A stretch of 37,538 nt of DNA from positions 117,069-154,606 of the forward strand of contig WELB01000276.1 in assembly GCA_009602725.1 (NCBI GenBank), read 5' to 3'. The stretch comes from Spirogloea muscicola (lineage: Eukaryota; Streptophyta; Zygnematophyceae; Spirogloeales; Spirogloeaceae). A program made the position numbers and the translations under genes. The notes under the pieces are model-generated. The model was not told the origin of the DNA and ran no database searches. It worked only from the letters and a program-made list of their open reading frames with translations. Each line of letters begins with the position of its first letter. Position 1 is the stretch's first letter. Positions 33,971 through 37,538 of the stretch are shown piece after piece.

Positions 33971-35094
33971 ATGGCCGCGCTGCCCGCGCCGGCCCCCTGC
34001 CCANCCCCACGAGCTGCCGCTGCCGCCGTCGCTGCCGCTGCCGCCGCCAGCCGCTGGCCCGTGCTGCCGGACGTCGCCGCCACCCCGCTGCCGCAGTGCC
34101 TCGAGGGCTCCACGGTGAGCCTGTCCATCGGCGGGGACTGTGGGCTCGGCGTCTCGGTGTACCCCGACTTTGTGTACCGCCCTGTCGGCGGCGGCGGCGA
34201 AGGCACCGCCACCGACTGCGACGGCGGGCGCATCGCCGTCACCTTCGATGCCGCGACGCTCAACATCCCTTCTGTCACCGGCAGTACCACGTCGCTGCTG
34301 GGCTTGCCGCTGCCCCCGCCCCTGCGCATCGACATCCGGCCGCAAAGCCTGTCGGGATTCGTCGACCGAGACACCGGCAAGGTGAAGCGCGGCACTTGCA
34401 GCACTGACAGCAATGCTAGGAGGATGCGGCCGCAGCCTCCGAGGTCCTTGGATGAGCTCACATGCAAGCTGTGGGTATGTAGCACGAAGGTGTAGCTCCA
34501 GGGTTCCGGGGCTCAAAGTGCGTTGGCGGGTGGGGGCTTCAGATTGTGTCTCCGCCTTGTCCTGGCAAGGGGACACGAGGACAGGATGTCAGATCGCCCC
34601 CTGGCCACCTTGCATCCAGCTCAGAACTTCGAGCCAGCAACTGCTGCACCACCACGCCCCATGCTAAGCGACACAAGCATTGTGATGACAAGCGCAGCGA
34701 TATCAACTTGAGCGAGAAGCGTTCATGCCGAGCTTAGATGAGATCCTGCACATTCATACCTCCAACTGTACTCCAACTGGTGCAGGTGGAGCTGGGGTTC
34801 AAAGCGCGCTTCTTCTTCTCGGCAGGCCCGCTTTATGAGGCCCCACCCCTGCTCGTGGATACTGTACTGACCACCGAGGAGTCGCGCGGAGCCATGCGGA
34901 GCGGCCATGGGCAGCGTCTAGACGGAGCTGGGCGATGCCGCCTTGTTGGCACTGCCCGTGTGCCGCCGGTGGATGACATCTTTCTTACCAACTTTCTCAT
35001 GCTTCCCACTGACGTCCTGGCTGAGCTGCCATGCCGCATTCTCTTCTCCAGCCCAGAGGCTCGCACTGATCTGCAGTCTGGCTTGGCGCTCTGA
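33971..35094 (+). CDS. Conserved protein of unknown function, probably plastid-targeted
   Basis: Exons 33971-34381 and 34786-35094 join in phase 0 (GK then VELGF) to 239 residues, with a TGA at 35092-35094. The start MAALPAPAPCP is followed by an Ala-rich stretch like a green-algal transit peptide. An N at 34004 falls in codon 12, so the frame there is not certain. The middle is a beta-rich segment (LEGSTVSLSIGGDCGLGVSV). The second exon holds FKARFFFSAGPLYEAPPLLV, then TVLTTEESRG, RLDGAGRCRLVGTA and PVDDIFLTNFLMLPTDVLAE. This C-terminal block resembles, from memory, an uncharacterised family in plant and algal chloroplasts. No catalytic motif is apparent. Confidence 0.75.
34004..34004. other. 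Single N in the first exon of the 33.97-kb gene
   Basis: Unresolved base 33 bases after the start codon, in very GC-rich sequence. Similar position to the Ns in the PPOX and GH31 genes. Confidence 0.7.
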
Positions 35095-35966
35095 TGCAAA
35101 CCTGCCGCTGCTGTTTCGGGCTGGCGAACTCGACCAACATTTATCGGCAGACAGACCAGGATGCAAGCACCAACCAGCAATAAAGTGCCCTTACCCAGGC
35201 ACGTCAATTAGACCCTCGCGGGAGGAGTGCACATCTGTTGGGGGCCTCAGTGATTGTCTGAGGCGTCCTTATTAACAAGGCCTGCATGGGACCAAGGACT
35301 AGCTGAATAATTGCAGCTCTCCGGTTCTCATTGCCGAGAACTGGTGCTCGCACCCTACAAAAGCCGAGTGTGGATCCAATGTGGATCTTCTCGGGAAACA
35401 TGGGCGAAATGGCCTAAAGAACGGGCAACCTTGCGAAGGAAGAGGAGAATAGTTGATCCACTAGCTGTTCGTGAGATATGAACAACGATGGAGCCACGGT
35501 AGCACCAAGTCGTGCTATGTCACTGAGAGCTGCTCAAGTTGAATCCTTTCGCTGCAGGAGCAACAGCCAGCACGTAGCAAGTACATGAATATCAATACAA
35601 TGCGATGGTGATTCAAGCGACTGCCAGGGACTCAAGCAGCAAAACATGCTATGCAATCAGCACCAGCCCCTTCTTGTGCTTGTGCAACCACAGTGGGGCG
35701 ACAAGACTCCGTGGCTGTCACCTAAGCAGGTCGTGCAGCTCATTGAAATGTTCGCGCCTTGAGATGTGACAGCGTAGCTTGGCGGTGTGAGGCAGAGGGC
35801 TAACTGTGAGGTGTTGCCAACGGCCAAAATGGCTGGCCCCTACACTTCGCAGAGAAAGTTATGAGCTTCACACAATGCAGCCAACAGTTTGCGCTTGCCG
35901 TTGTGGTCTCATCAACTCCTCAACAACAGAATGAGAGACAGAACGCTGTCCCACTGCTGCACGTAC
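35095..35966. other. 3' space between two converging genes
   Basis: The plus-strand gene ends at 35094 and the minus-strand gene enters from the right. On the minus strand a short Cys-containing frame around 35750-35660 (ISMSCTTCLGDSHGVLS) might be a last exon of the beta-helix gene, but I cannot support its splice sites. Otherwise no feature is visible. Confidence 0.45.

Positions 35967-37538
<1,572 letters not shown>

Overview
This is nuclear DNA from a eukaryote, most likely a chlorophyte green alga and probably a trebouxiophyte. The genes are intron-dense with short exons. The protoporphyrinogen oxidase is of the plastid/plant type, the iron-sulfur targeting factor is closest to plant AE7, and first exons are extremely GC-rich. 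The histone H3 tail reads [10 protein letters not shown], not the shorter tail I recall for Chlamydomonas. I have no database support, so the exact genus is not called.

Layout. (1) Positions 1-20454, + strand: one giant gene, SMG1, the PI3K-like kinase of nonsense-mediated mRNA decay. It is 5'-truncated by the window edge, and the real C-terminus (FATC) ends at 20454. (2) 21285-24316, - strand, convergent with SMG1: protoporphyrinogen oxidase, eight exons with matching phases, broken at its N-terminus by an N. (3) 25521-29705, - strand: a family GH31 glycoside hydrolase (alpha-glucosidase type), eleven exons with matching phases. A TC microsatellite lies in one intron and an N lies at its 5' end. 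(4) 30908-32290, + strand: an AE7/CIAO2B (MIP18) gene, five exons. Its first intron carries all three marks of a U12-type AT-AC intron. (5) 33971-35094, + strand: a two-exon conserved protein, probably plastid-targeted. (6) 35967-37161, - strand: a signal-peptide protein with beta-helix-like glycine repeats. (7) 37281 to the window end, + strand: histone H3, truncated by the window edge. Genes 6 and 7 are divergent and share a 119-bp promoter containing an uninterrupted run of 44 A.

The spaces around gene 5' ends (24.3-25.2 kb, 29.7-30.8 kb, 33.2-33.85 kb) carry copies of one short foldback repeat with a GGGCTG/CAGCCC hairpin and an adjoining CCCAATGGGGG-type block. The three genes whose 5' ends adjoin these spaces with a single N in the first exon are PPOX, GH31 and the 33.97-kb gene. 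Those Ns probably mark collapsed or unresolved sequence.

The genes have unrelated jobs (RNA surveillance, haem/chlorophyll synthesis, glucan or glycan hydrolysis, iron-sulfur protein assembly, chromatin) and do not form an operon-like unit. The most interesting signals are the AT-AC intron, the promoter-associated foldback repeats and a perfect 40-bp palindrome inside a kinase-region intron of SMG1.
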